Assembly (NCBI GenBank): GCA_949825025.1
Contig: OX463781.1
Span: forward strand, 42,587,469-42,651,468
Source of the DNA: Siphlonurus alternatus
Taxonomy: Eukaryota; Arthropoda; Insecta; Ephemeroptera; Siphlonuridae
Reading direction: 5' to 3'
DNA length: 64,000 bases
The position numbers and the translations under genes are program-made. The notes beneath the pieces were generated by a model. The model saw nothing but the letters and a program-made list of their open reading frames with translations. It did not search any database and was not told the origin of the DNA. Of the stretch, positions 32,701 through 43,419 are shown piece after piece; position 1 is the first letter of the stretch; each line of letters begins with the position of its first letter.

Positions 32701-35700
32701 AGTTTATGCTTAAATGGAGTATTGACCTCAAATTTTTTTATTGCAGAAATGGATAGAGGGTGCAAAGTTATGCTACCCTGATTTTTTTCAGATTTTTTAG
32801 AGCCCGGGAACTATTTTTAAGAAATTATTGAAAGTTCTTTTTGTGACGTCACGAGACGCCGCTCTTTAAGAAAAAGATAGGACTTGACGCCGCGTGACGT
32901 CACAAATAGGACTTTCAATAATTTTTTAAAAATACTTCCCGGGCTCTAAAAAATCGGAAAAAAATCAGGGTAGCATAACTTTTCACCCTCTATCCATTTC
33001 TGCAATAAAAAAAATTGAGGACAATACTCCATTGCCCATGTGGTTCTATCTTTCCTGAAAAATTTATCGTATCAATTGACCTCATAAAGCACACACGGAT
33101 GACAACCTCCTTGTTTGCCTCATCATGACTCACAATACATGCACTTTAGCCAGTAGCAAACAAACTCTGTTATCACAACAATGCCACTATTTTTTACTAG
33201 CTCAGGTAAAATCTACCAGGTAACTGTCTTTATGACGTCAATAGTACAAGTTTTGCTATAAGGTTTAATTAAATGATAAAGCCTATAAGTATTAGAAGAC
33301 TACCAAAATGCCACTAAAAATAACTTTGGGTAGCTGCAACGTCCTAATTTTGTTTTGTGTAGCGTGAGGAGCAGCGACTTCGAGACGAGGCAGAGGCTCG
33401 GCGGCTGATGACCCCCGAGGAGCGGGCAGCGGAGAAGCTGCGGCAGCAGAAGTTGCAGGAGGAGGCTGACCTCAAGGCGGCCATGGACACATTCGGTGAG
33501 GACACACCTCGCGTCGCCAGCCCGCTAGGTAATAGGAGTCCATCGTACCCCCCTGCACGTACACAGATGCTCACAAAACCAGATCTGTCTGCGTTTACTG
33601 GCCGTACCAATCAATCTGGAGTAAGTACGGACAGACAGATGCAGCAGAGTAAATTTGTTATCTGAGATCCTGTGAAAATTTAGTTAGCAATGTAGATTGA
33701 GTACTTTTTGTGCCTTTGTTACTTTCTTATTTATCATATGTATTTTAAGGAAGATAACCATAACAATTAGAGTTTTGTTTTTTGTTTTCTTCCAAAACTT
33801 GTGTTTTGCTTTCTTGTCTGCATTTTTCAAATGATACCTAGAATAGTAGAAATATTATGGTACCCATATTATGGTATATTTATTGTACTGTGTATTTTGT
33901 AGCAGTATATATGTAGTAATACTGTATTTAAAAGCATGTCTTGTTAACAATACATAAGAAACTGTCAGCTTCAAAACAGTCTTTTTGCACTTTTTGATAG
34001 AGTCTACCTTTCAGGTATTGTGATAGGAATATAGAGCTCTTATTGAAAAGTGCAAAGAGCCGTTTTTGAAGCTGATGGTCTCAGAAGTGCACCCTGTATT
34101 TTTATTACTAAAGTAAATTTAGTAATAATTTACAAGATTAAATGTTTCTTATCGTATGCATTAAAAAAAAAAAACGCTTTGTAAATTAATTTGGAAAGCA
34201 AGGATGTTTTTTTTTTTTTTTTTTTCCTTGATAACTTTAACAAACTAAAATGCATACTTACAAAAAAAAATGTAATTCTTTTAATCCATTTTTACTTATT
34301 AAGTTAAATTACTTATTGAATGAAAAAAATTGATGATTGCTGGTAAGAAGTTTTCACAATAAAATTGAAAGCAGTGAGGAAAAAGTCATAATTAAACTGG
34401 GATTACATGCGGTCCCCCTTGCACTGGCAGTTGCTGACTTTTTTTCTTGCAGGGGTTGGAGAGCCGAGCGTGATGGGTTCCGGACTGGACGCTATGATTC
34501 CCACCACCAAGGAGGACTTTGACGAGTTTGGCAAGGCCCTCGTTAAGAAGATCCAACCCTTTGCTGCCTCACAGCACTTCCCCAACTTTGCTGAGGAACT
34601 CGTTCGCAACGTCTGCGTCAACCGTAAGTCTTGAGCTTTAGTAAATCTCAGAATTGCCACTTAAAGAAGCATAATATATTCTTTCATAGATTCTGTCATC
34701 TGATACTATCAATTTTTGCATGTGCTGATTATTTTACCGTTTTTATCAAGTTTTATTGGAATTTGAAGTGCTGTCATCTGGGTCATGAAACAAATATCGA
34801 CTCATTGTCAGTGACATCATCGAGACATGACTGAGTCAAATTCCAATATATACCAGTCTCTATAAAAACATGGGTACATAAATTATTGTATGCAAAAATT
34901 GGTAGTACTGTATTAAGTGAAAGAAAATAATATGTAACAAGCAATAATAATGCTCTGTATTTTTATTAAATCAGAAACAAATATATTATTCAGAATGTAA
35001 GATTTTTCTGTTAAAAAAATAAATAACCTGTAGTAAAAACTCAGAAAAAGTTGAGTTTTTATATCCAAACCTTTAAACAAATAATAATTATTAAACTCAC
35101 CTTTTATTCGCTTCAAAATTTGCATTTAATATTATTAAATTTAAGGAAAATAAACCATTTTGGTTGTGATATATATTTTAAAGGAAAGGATAGGAATAAC
35201 CAGCGAGAAGTCGCAGAAGACGAAAATCTTGCCGTCCTAAATTTCCCACCTTGCAAAACATTTCCCCTTCTTTGCCCCCCCCCCCCCCCCCCACCTCTCT
35301 CCTCCTCATTTCCCTCTCTCTACCTTCCCCTCTCCCTGCCCTCCCCTTTCCCTTCCACACTAACCAGCTAGCCAAAAATCAGTTTACTTCTCTTTGAACT
35401 GATGAAGCACCTTGACGGTGCGAAACGTCTTCAAAATGTAGATATTTAACTATTTTTCGAGTGAACCTGTGACCGCAAGATTTTTTCCTTCTGTGACTTC
35501 TCAATCGTTAAGGCCTTGCTGGTTATTCCTATCCTTTCCTTTAAAAACTTTTAATATTATTATGATTTTAGTTATTTGGATAACTATTTTACACTATTTT
35601 ACAGGGACCGGACGCACGTGTTTTTTTCGTGCATCCAAGATGCGCATCCAGATGCAAATTAATTTTTCGTGCATCCATGGATGCGCATCCGGATGCAAAT

Positions 35701-37122
35701 TTATTTTTCATGCATCTGGGATGCGCATCCGGATGCAAATTTATTTTTCATGCATCTGGGATGTGCATCCAGATGCATTAATTTTTCCCGTGCATCTGGG
35801 ATGCACGGATGCGGATACAAGCCCATTTTTGCGCATCTGTGTGCATCTTGCATCTGCATCCGATCCTTGGTTTTTATAGTGTACACTTTGTTTCTTGCAA
35901 TTTTAAACAACAAGTGGCAAATAAATTTAAAAAATATGCCTCGTGTTATAAGATTGGTTTAGAGGCCATTAGCAAAAACCTGATATAAAAGAGAAAAAAA
36001 GTGTTAAATGGATGCAAATTTATTTTTCTTGCATCCGTGGATGCGCATCCGGATGCAAATTTATTTTTCATGCATCTGGGATGCGCATCCAGATGCAAAT
36101 TTATTCTTCATGCATCTGGGATGCGCATCCGGATGCATTCATTTTTCCCCGTGCATCTGGGATGCACTGATGCGGATGCAAACCCATTTTTGCGCATCCG
36201 TGTGCATCTTGCATCCGCATCCGATCCCTGCTATTTTCTATTTTAACTATTTTACATAAAACAGATTGCATTAAAAATAATTCTTTACAATTCAAGAGAA
36301 ACTTGTGTATCCAGTTGGTGGTCTGTTACACTTGATTTTATTTTGTTAAATGCTGACTAATTGTTTGTGCAGTGTCGTCTGCGGACCTGAAGAAACTGAA
36401 GAACACAGTTGAGAACCTGCACCTCGAGAAGACCAAGATGGAGAAAGGGGACAAGGCCAAGAAGAACAAGGGCAAGGGAAAGGCCAAGCTCAGGATTGAG
36501 GGAGACTCGGTAAGTTGGCTTTTGGGCTGTCAAATTAACCTAATAGTTAGTACAGTAGCCATTAGCCGAGTGAGTTTCACCAAGGATTATGCATTTCATT
36601 ATTTATCATGCAGATCCAGGGGATGGGGGAGCTAGGGAGATGCCCTATCAAAATTTTTGATTTAATACAGGCAATATAGGCATTTCCCCCACTTCAATTT
36701 TTTTAATTGGCCTCATGAGAGTCAGCATCTCTTCCCAAAACTTTGTTCTGTATTCGGGCCTGGTCATTCTTATATTTTTTTGGAATCGTGCCGTTTTGTT
36801 TTCATATGAAAAAAGAGAGTGGGGTTTCTGCAAGTTTCATTTAAACATTTAGAACAAATGTGGCGAACTGAGAGTGGTATATTCCCGGAGCTGACAGGCC
36901 TTTTATTCCAAGGGAAGTCAAATTTTGAAAAAATTGAGAAAGGGGCACAAAGGGGATAGAAGACAATTTTTAATTTTTCTCCTTGGCTAAAAATTTACAT
37001 ACTGTCACTGATTTGTGAAAAAGGAATTAAGTTTTGTTTTGTGGCATGCTTGCTTGCAGGCGATAGTGAATGAATACTCTGCCTACGCCGACTTGGATGT
37101 GGAATATGATGACTTCATGTAG
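29702..37122 (+). CDS. EIF3J: Eukaryotic translation initiation factor 3 subunit J
   Basis: Seven coding exons, all GT-AG with consistent phases: 29702-29717, 29803-29879, 32262-32393, 33363-33495, 34453-34623, 36373-36509 and 37060-37122. They encode 242 residues; human eIF3j has 258. eIF3j is a loosely bound eIF3 subunit that sits in the 40S decoding centre and helps mRNA recruitment and subunit recycling. Family signatures: an acidic N-terminus with paired tryptophan motifs (MEEEWDADGF, ASKWDDEDADDDVKDNWEDEEE), a basic/coiled-coil middle (MTPEERAAEKLRQQKLQEE), the conserved core (FDEFGKALVKKIQPF, FAEELVRNVCVN), and a C-terminal tail ending VEYDDFM as in other animals. Exon 4 is cut at TTCG/GTGAGG because this restores the conserved TFGV join to exon 5; reading on past it gives a spurious extension. 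Confidence 0.97.
30187..30366. mobile_element. 180-bp hAT MITE with 8-bp target duplication
   Basis: CAGGGGCGGATCCAGCCC at the left, TGTATCCGCGCCTG at the right; flanked on both sides by GTTAACCA (30179-30186 and 30367-30374). Contains an 18-base G run and a G-rich strand throughout. Lies in EIF3J intron 2. Confidence 0.9.
30836..31410 (-). mobile_element. Non-LTR retrotransposon fragment (C-terminal RT region and 3' end)
   Basis: The minus-strand reading frame 31403-31017 reads MVRPMLEYGCSVWDP, then LEKVQRRAARRVMG. That is the stretch just C-terminal to the reverse transcriptase in CR1/L2/Jockey-type LINEs. It is followed by a 3' UTR ending in (TAA)n-like sequence at about 30836. A 5'-truncated, in-frame-broken copy in EIF3J intron 2. 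The plus-strand frames over the same bases are artefacts. Confidence 0.85.
31500..32261. other. EIF3J intron 2, distal part
   Basis: No repeat or exon recognised before EIF3J exon 3. Confidence 0.4.
32714..33034. mobile_element. Hairpin MITE, GAGTATTG family, in EIF3J intron 3
   Basis: Ends ATGGAGTATTGACCTC and 'GAGGACAATACTCCAT'. The body is almost the same as 7730-8046, including two TGACGTCA palindromes at the centre. Confidence 0.9.
33500..34450. other. EIF3J intron 4
   Basis: No element boundary recognised. A short inverted pair occurs: 'AAACTGTCAGCTTCAAAACA' near 33960 and 'TTTTGAAGCTGATGGTCT' near 34060. Confidence 0.45.
35180..35546 (+). mobile_element. Hammerhead-bearing element with GGATAGGAATAACCAGC ends
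   Basis: The left end AAAGGAAAGGATAGGAATAA is the reverse complement of the right end 'TTATTCCTATCCTTTCCTTT'. The right part ('GTGACTTCTCAATCGTTAAG', 'GGCCTTGCTGGTTATTCC') is homologous to the arms of the palindrome at 27333-27673. The left part continues into unrelated C-rich sequence. Contains a well-formed hammerhead motif at 35393-35435. Probably the end repeat of a second Penelope-like family; this is inferred from the ribozyme and layout. Confidence 0.7.
35393..35435 (+). ncRNA. Hammerhead ribozyme motif, intact
   Basis: Stem I strand TTTGAA; core CTGATGA; A; stem II GCACC-TTGAC-GGTGC; GAA; stem III AC/GT; cleavage-site C; stem I return TTCAAA, six perfect pairs. All conserved core bases of a type I hammerhead are present. 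Stem III is only two base pairs with no loop, as in hammerheads of Penelope-like elements that act as dimers. Confidence 0.75.
35622..35880. repeat. 40-bp tandem repeat block 1 (GATGCGCATCC-rich)
   Basis: Units of 40 bases built from 'GGATGCGCATCCGGATGCAA' followed by an AT-rich part and 'CATGCATCTG'. Ends with 'TGCGCATCTGTGTGCATC'. Open frames through it (repeating M-R-I-R-M-Q) are artefacts. Confidence 0.9.
36003..36240. repeat. 40-bp tandem repeat block 2, duplicate of block 1
   Basis: Same 40-base unit and same ending ('GCGCATCCGTGTGCATC') as 35622-35880, separated from it by about 120 unrelated bases. The whole block, not only the unit, has been duplicated. Confidence 0.9.
36611..36762. 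mobile_element. hAT-like MITE relic
   Basis: Inverted, diverged copy of 24809-25001: CAGATCCAGG start, 'AATATAGGCATTTCCCCCAC', GGGCCTGG end. In EIF3J intron 6. Confidence 0.6.
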
Positions 37123-37683
37123 CTTACCGTCTCAAATCTCTCTTCAGCTGCTAGCAACTCACGAAACTTCGTCTATCTGTCTACGCTAGTGTTTCGCTGC
37201 ACCACAGTTGTGGTGAACATGTTATAATGCAATAGAGGAAAACAAACAACACTATTAAGTTTCAACCCGTTTTCTTTTATGAACAATTATTTCTCTTTTA
37301 TGCTTAAAAAAATATTTTTATGGAAATCATCTTACTATTTTTTTGTCTTAAAGTTTTGTTAAAATATTTAAATTTATTATTTTTTAAAATACATGGTGTT
37401 AGTAGTGTGTGTGTAAAAAAAAAAAAAGAAAATAATCACAAATAGACCCTTTTTTGTGTGTGAAATATAATGATAAAATTTAAGATGTAAATTTTGAGGG
37501 GAAAAAAGGGGGGGGGGGGGTACAGCATATTTTTTTTCCTTTTTTTTTTTTTTTTTTCATGTTTTTGTTACAGTAGCTGTTATTAGTTATTAGTAATGTT
37601 CTTGATACAAATTTAATTGGAAAATGTAAGCAATTTACAATGCGGTTAGAGGTGTAAGAATGGGCTTGCCTAAACCTCGCCGC

Positions 37684-37689
37684 AATAAA
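37684..37689 (+). promoter_or_regulatory. Poly(A) signal AATAAA, EIF3J candidate
   Basis: The clearest canonical signal downstream of the EIF3J stop (about 560 bases after it). The 3' UTR between contains long T, A and G runs. Confidence 0.45.
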
Positions 37690-38045
37690 GCAAATTTCTA
37701 TTCTATTCAATTATTATAATATAACGCCATTGAGGTGGTGGAATAGTCTACTATATACAAAAAAACACATGTAACATCAGATAATAAATGTTCTAGAGGA
37801 GAAGAAAACGTCAACCAAATACAAAGTTGTGAGAAGTGCGAAAGAATGTGAGGACAAAGCAATTTGTCGTTTGATTATTTTAATCTGTCTCAATCTCTTT
37901 CTATGAAAGTTGATAAGAAGATACCACTGAATTTTTAGTATATATAATTTTATGCTAATTTATTTTGATTTTTTTTTTTTTTTTTTATTATTATTATTAT
38001 TGTAAGTTGTGTATTACTGTACTAGAAAGATATTGTTTTGTTTAA

Positions 38046-38416
38046 GTGTGCAAGGCCACCTAAGGCCACGGGGTAGACCGCCATCTCTTGACAAATTAGT
38101 TTTTAATTTCTTACGGGCAGAGTTTTTAGAGTATCGACTTGAAACTAAATTAAGGTATGGACATTGACACTTTTGATACGCAGTAAAAATTTCATTGTCG
38201 TAGATGAAACCAATTTTTAAATTCAAGCCCAAAACTGGTTTGGTTCCCGCTATTTTCAGCGACAATAAAATTTTTTCTACGTATCAAAAGTGTTAATGTC
38301 CATACCTTAATTAAGTTTCAAGTCGATACTTTAAAAACTCTGCCCGTAAGAAATTAAAAACCAATTTGTCAAGAGATGGCGCTGTCTACCCCGTGGCCAT
38401 AGGTGGCCCTACACCC
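38046..38416. mobile_element. Hairpin MITE, TTAA-flanked, GGGTG(T/C)AAGGCCACC type
   Basis: TTAA at 38042-38045 and 38417-38420. Left 'GTGTGCAAGGCCACCTAAGG' against right 'CCATAGGTGGCCCTACACCC'. The arms continue ('GCCATCTCTTGACAAATT' with 'AATTTGTCAAGAGATGGC'). A single arm of the same family lies at 40576-40710. Confidence 0.85.
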
Positions 38417-38772
38417 TTAATAAAATTGTTTTTTTCATGATACATTGAAGGGGGTATTGAAGCATTTGGGGCATGCAAAGCCTTCTTTTGCATTGAATTG
38501 AAAGAGTCGTTAAGTAGAAGGTTCAGCAGCTATGGTTGAATGGAACCAAATTCTCATCAGATTTCTATTAAACATACTACTGAACTTCTTACACTGTCTT
38601 CTTCTGTGTACAATAATTTGGTTGATAAGCAAAACAACACCACTGGTTTTATCAAATAGGTGCGTAAATTACCCAGTAATTTAATGCAGGGTGTTTACAA
38701 ACTAATTTAATATCTTAGCCAAAATAATAACATAAAAAATGTCTCTGTGTTTTGCTTGAGAGAAGACTTTAA

Positions 38773-39024
38773 GGGAAAGATAATATGCCCAATGTTAAAA
38801 ATATTCCCACAGATGAAAACTATGAAACATATCTTAAAATGTTCTCCTCTACATTCCCTATCAGTAGCTGTAATATCAGGTGTACAAATTCGACCTAGTT
38901 TTTGAGTTATGAATTTGTATACCTGATATTATAGCTACTGATAGGGAATCTATGGAGCAGAACATTTTAAGATATCTACTGTATCATTTTCATTTTTTTT
39001 AACATTGGTCGTATTATGTTACTC
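38773..39024. mobile_element. Diverged TTAA hairpin MITE
   Basis: TTAA at 38769-38772 and 39025-39028; GGGAAAGATAATATGCCC against 'GGTCGTATTATGTTACTC'. Inner 'CCTATCAGTAGCTGTAATA' and its complement match the GGTAGAGATAA family; the central part is shortened. Confidence 0.8.
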
Positions 39025-39029
39025 TTAAG

Positions 39030-40195
39030 TACATACACAACTTATCTGCTCAATTCAGTATCAATATGACTTGTTTATGGCAGGTTATTCCTGTTTTTTT
39101 TTTTTTTTTTTTCATTTCTTACTCTATTTTGATTAATTTATGGATTGTAATTAAAAATTAATTTTTTGTTCCGATATGAAATTAATATAAGCAGCATATA
39201 ATTGACAACTTAACTATAGTGAAATTAACATGAATAATTTTTAGTGACCATTTAATTATGGCTAATTAAGACAATTGTAAAGTTAGCGCTACATGATGGA
39301 AAAATAAATGCTAGCGGCAAACAAATTATAAGAATTATTGACAAAGTTTCTGCTCTCTGCAGTATGATAATCAAATACTTGTTTTGTTAATGCTATGTGT
39401 ATGGTTGTTTTTCCACTGGTTGGAAATGTGTAGCAATGCAGTGTGTTAGACGACGTTATATACTTGACGATTAGCTAGACTGTATTGATTGCAGCTTTAC
39501 TGTTGACGTATTGTTTGTGTTACGTTGGGTCAGAATTAACTTATTTATCTTCATTTTCAAATTACATTGCAACCACTTAAATTATAATTAAATTAGTGAA
39601 TATAATTATCGGGTATTATTGTATGTGGTTTGCTGTATATTGAAATAAAAACACAAGCATGTTATAATATATAATATAAAGTTAATTAATCATCAACCAC
39701 ATGCTCATTTAATTTTAGTTAATTCTGTACTTTCTTGGTGTACATAATATCTGATGTTATAATGAATAAATTCCTTTTCTGACCGATATTGTAATATTCT
39801 CATTTTTAGCTGGTGAAACTATAGTAAGTTATGGGATAGTAAGCCCATAACTTACTATAGTTGAAACCTATGTTAATTAATATTTACTAACATTTAGTAT
39901 CTTAAAAAAAGAAGAAATTATAATGATAACACTGCATTTAAAAACTATTGTTAATTTTTAGCAAAGAACAAGTTATCTTCTTATTTTTATTGCAAAATTG
40001 CAAACATTAAGTTTCACAAGGAATAACAGCATGTTATTATTATTATTTTAATGATTGTGAAGAGAAGAAATGGTACATACAGCATGCAAAATAGTCCTGA
40101 AACTCAATTATTTAAATACATAATATTTCAATGTGACAATCTAACTAAATTGGTGTTCCACGATACTATACAATTTTTTAAAAAATATAATCCTT
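39030..40195. other. AT-rich intergenic stretch
   Basis: Only a perfect small hairpin (about 39818-39862, 'ACTATAGTAAGTTATGGG' with its complement) stands out. No exon or element recognised. Confidence 0.5.
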
Positions 40196-40197
40196 GA

Positions 40198-40530
40198 CGC
40201 CGTTATTACCCTTTCGGGTGTGGCCAGGCCGATATTTTAGCCTTTCCAGTAGGAGTTATCTTGCGACCAAGCTGGGGCTTACCAGGCTCCCAGAACCCTT
40301 TTCTGCACTCTTCTGGGCTACTACTACCAGATCTGTGCAGCCTGCAGTGGCAGTGCAAGACTGCAGGGCAGCGGAGTATAGTAAACTGCCTTCCTCCTAC
40401 CACTCCATCATCTAGTAGTCAGTCACACCCATCCGAAGTCACGAAAAGTCTGCCGGATTCGGGTATTGAACCGGGGACCTCTCGGACCAGAGTCAGAGGT
40501 ACTAATCACTACGTACACCACAGAGCGGGA
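40198..40530 (-). mobile_element. tRNA-derived SINE
   Basis: Minus strand head: 'CGCTCTGTGGTGTACGTAGT' (A-box region), an anticodon-arm-like 'TCTGACTCTGGTCCGAGA', and B box 'CCCCGGTTCAATACCC'. A GC-rich body of about 230 bases follows, with no coding potential. The acceptor arm is not paired. Reading frames on both strands here are short and unrelated to proteins I know. Confidence 0.75.
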
Positions 40531-40575
40531 TACAATTATTTAACAATTATTTATATCCCTGAATTTCTTGCTTAA

Positions 40576-40710
40576 GGGTGCAAGGCCACGGGGTTAACAT
40601 GCAGCGCCATCTCTTGATAAATTGGTTTTTAATTTCTTACGGGCTGAGTTTTTAAGTATCGATCGACTTGAAACTTAAAGTATGGACATTAACCTTTTGA
40701 GTGGCAGAAA
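40576..40710. mobile_element. Single arm of the 38046-38416 MITE family
   Basis: TTAA at 40572-40575 then GGGTGCAAGGCCACGGGG; 'GCGCCATCTCTTGATAAATT' and 'TTTCTTACGGGC' match the other copy. No second arm. Confidence 0.8.
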
Positions 40711-40954
40711 AACATTCATTGTCAACTAAGCTTTGTCACCTAAAACACCACTAGAGTCTATTAATTGCTAGCCATTAATTAAAATATTCTCACTTAACAA
40801 ATTTTACCACTTCACTGAATCAGTATCATTGAAAAACAATTTTTTGCATTTCCTAATACTCAAGCTATATGATTCATTATATATACATGATATAATTTTT
40901 CTATTTATTGCAAACAATTTTTTCTTATAAAGGTATAGAATCAAGATTACTCTA

Positions 40955-41119
40955 CATAAGGTTTGACGCTCCGCCATCTTGGCGCAGCTTTTGTTGGAGC
41001 CTGTGACGTCACGACCAATCACTGACTGCCACGAAATAGGCTCGAGAGTAACAGCTCTCTCTGATTGGTCCTGCGCAAACTGGACGAAAATGTGAACCTA
41101 AGTGTCCAACCTTATGTAA
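40955..41119. mobile_element. Short MITE with a promoter-like motif cluster
   Basis: Ends 'TACATAAGGTTTGACG' and 'GTCCAACCTTATGTA' are imperfect inverted repeats. Inside are GCCATCTTGGCG (YY1-like), TGACGTCA (CRE) and two CCAAT boxes in opposite orientation within about 110 bases. Confidence 0.55.
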
Positions 41120-42527
41120 AGGGACCTTGGTATAGAATCGTAATTAAAAGGTCACCTTAATTGATTCACCTCAAATTTTTCTGATTTGACCCAGTCAAGA
41201 TTTAAGCATAACATCAGCCCATGGAGGAAATAGACTCTATAATTTATCCATGCATCAGCCAATCAGAAACAGCAACTTAATTATGATTGGGCTTAAAGAA
41301 ATTTTCAATTTAATTTATATATGTGCAGTTTCGTTTTTTTTTTTTTAAAGACAGGGTCACCCTAGATTTTTTTTCTTCAATATATATATTAGTTCCTTCT
41401 TGTAATCTCGATTTTAGGTGAAAAATTTTTTGACTAGATTTTATTATTATGCCCACATTTTGGCACTCAAAGTTTGAAAAACGTTACCTCAAATAGACGG
41501 TAGTGAGGGCGGCAGAAGGTAATTTACAAAGAAAAATCAAGAAAGTTGACTTTCGATGCGCTTTTTGAGTTCACTTATGATCGCAATAACTTGACACACA
41601 CCAGAATTAAGATTCAATATCTCTTCTATTTATACATGCGAGTCTCAAATTTTTCCGAATTATATAAGTAGGATTCGAGTTATTAAGAATATTGCAGAAG
41701 CTCATTATTATCAACGCCGCGAAGCTCCCCCCTGCCGGAGGGTGGGCAACGGCACGAGCTAGGGTGAGTGAACATGTACGAGATTTGTCAATGTCAAAAA
41801 CCAGATGTGCGGTCAGAAAGAGAGAAGACGTACGTTTTACCTCAAATATGAAAAGCTTAATTATATAAATATATTATATTATTATACTATACAAATAAAG
41901 GTCCAAAATTACAAAAAAAAAAATCGTGAAGTTTACTTTACTTCACTTTAGAACATTTTCTAAGGATAATTGAGCACTATTTTTTTCAATAAGTTATATC
42001 ATATAATAAAGAAATGCCATGGTTATATAATAAATAAAACATGCGATTAGAATCTATATAAGAAGAACATACATAAGAACCTATGCGATTAATTAGGTAT
42101 ATATGTGCACGCACACAGCTTATTCGTATCGTACGCCTTCGTATGATAGAAATTTAGGGCCGTTTCTGAAAAAGAAACGTACGATCCGATCGCACGCTTA
42201 CTGATCCCCGAATGCAGAAATAAAAGTCTATGTGCGACCTGCCTAGGTGTTGCTATTTGCAGCAGAAGTACAACATTTTATTTGGCATGTAAAAATAAGA
42301 TAAGGCAGTTTTAGTATTTAATTATTTAAGGAAATGCAACATTACTATTATGTTTATTATAATAATATAATATTTGTTTATTATAATATCGATATTACGC
42401 ATGCAGCCTAAGTATCATATATATTAATTACATATTGATTTATTACATAAAAATTATTTTTTATTTAATATGAATAAATGTTATAATATTCTTCTTTATT
42501 TACACTGCTTTTTATAATGTATGATAT

Positions 42528-42540
42528 ATATATATATTAT

Positions 42541-42595
<55 letters not shown>
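42528..42595. repeat. (AT)n microsatellite, Penelope insertion site
   Basis: Alternating AT run directly abutting the 3' end of the Penelope copy. A shorter (AT)n abuts the outer end of the inverted copy at 46894, consistent with insertion into an AT repeat. Confidence 0.9.
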
Positions 42596-42600
<5 letters not shown>

Positions 42601-43419
42601 GAAAGATAATTGCAAGCGAGGTAACATAATGAATGTGTAATTACAATAAGCAATTACCTTGTAACTGGGCTATTTCCCTCGCTGAAAATTGTTCCCTTTA
42701 CACTCTATACGATGCACTTAAAAAACACACACAGTTCAAACGTGCACAGTTAAAATATAAAAAACATAAGCTTTCGGTAACTTGCCGCCACCGTCGTCAG
42801 ATGTTACTTTGACACTAAACTCGAGACCTCACTTGGGCAGCTCGTGTACAAAGCCTTGCCGAGCGGCGGGGAGGGGGAGTCACGTGTGCGTTGCTGCTGC
42901 TGTCTTGACTGGGAGGAGGAGGCGGGGGAGGCACCCGGTGCACCACGGCAGCATGTACTTGTTTTGCAACAAACACATTACGGGCTGGCTTCTCCTTCTT
43001 TAACAATTCTGTCCAGATGCAATCAAGCTCATAGCTTGGTTGACTTATAATATCAGACCCCCGTCTTGTCATTTCCGCAGCTTCGTGAACTTTTCGTTTC
43101 TTCCACACGCTCTCTCGGCCAATAACTTTTGCTTGATCCCAAAGTATAGAATGATTATTAGAAAGAGCATGGTCTGCTAATTTAGAATAACCAGCGGTTT
43201 TCTTTACAATTAAATTTTTGTGTTCATCAACCCTTATTTCTACTGGCCTACTAGTCTCACCAACATATTCTTTTTTGCACTCACATGGAATTGAATATAT
43301 AACATCTTTATTCATACTTGTACCACGTGGTTTGGTAATGCAGAGACGTTTCTTTATGGTGTCATTTGATGAAAAAACCGTCCGTAAATTAAATTTGTTA
43401 CCAATACGTTGTATTTTTT
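42596..43419 (-). repeat. Penelope end repeat (pseudo-LTR) copy A
   Basis: 824 bases repeated almost exactly at 45342-46167 (same orientation) and in part at 46171-46893 (inverted). It encodes the C-terminal GIY-YIG part of the open reading frame and the 3' untranslated end with a hammerhead motif. Its outermost 33 bases equal the first codons of the reading frame in the full-length copy. Confidence 0.9.
42763..42805 (-). ncRNA. Hammerhead ribozyme motif, Penelope copy A
   Basis: Minus strand: stem I AACAT; core CTGACGA; C; stem II GGT...ACC around GGCGGCAAGTT; GAA; stem III AG/CT; T; stem I return ATGTT, five perfect pairs. It lies just past the stop codon of the ORF. The same layout as 35393-35435 with different stem sequences, so pairing is kept while bases differ. 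Confidence 0.7.

Noticed and set aside
33496..33665. Extension of EIF3J exon 4 past 33495
   Set aside because: The in-frame extension is not part of eIF3j; splitting at TTCG/GTGAGG gives the conserved join to exon 5.
35622..36240. CRISPR-like array
   Set aside because: The 40-base units are contiguous with no unique spacers, and this is an animal intron.
35669..36295. Open frames over the 40-bp repeats
   Set aside because: Repeat translation only, present on both strands.
42782..43050. Plus-strand frames over the Penelope 3' region, repeated at 45528 and mirrored at 46472
   Set aside because: They are shadows of the GIY-YIG reading frame on the other strand.
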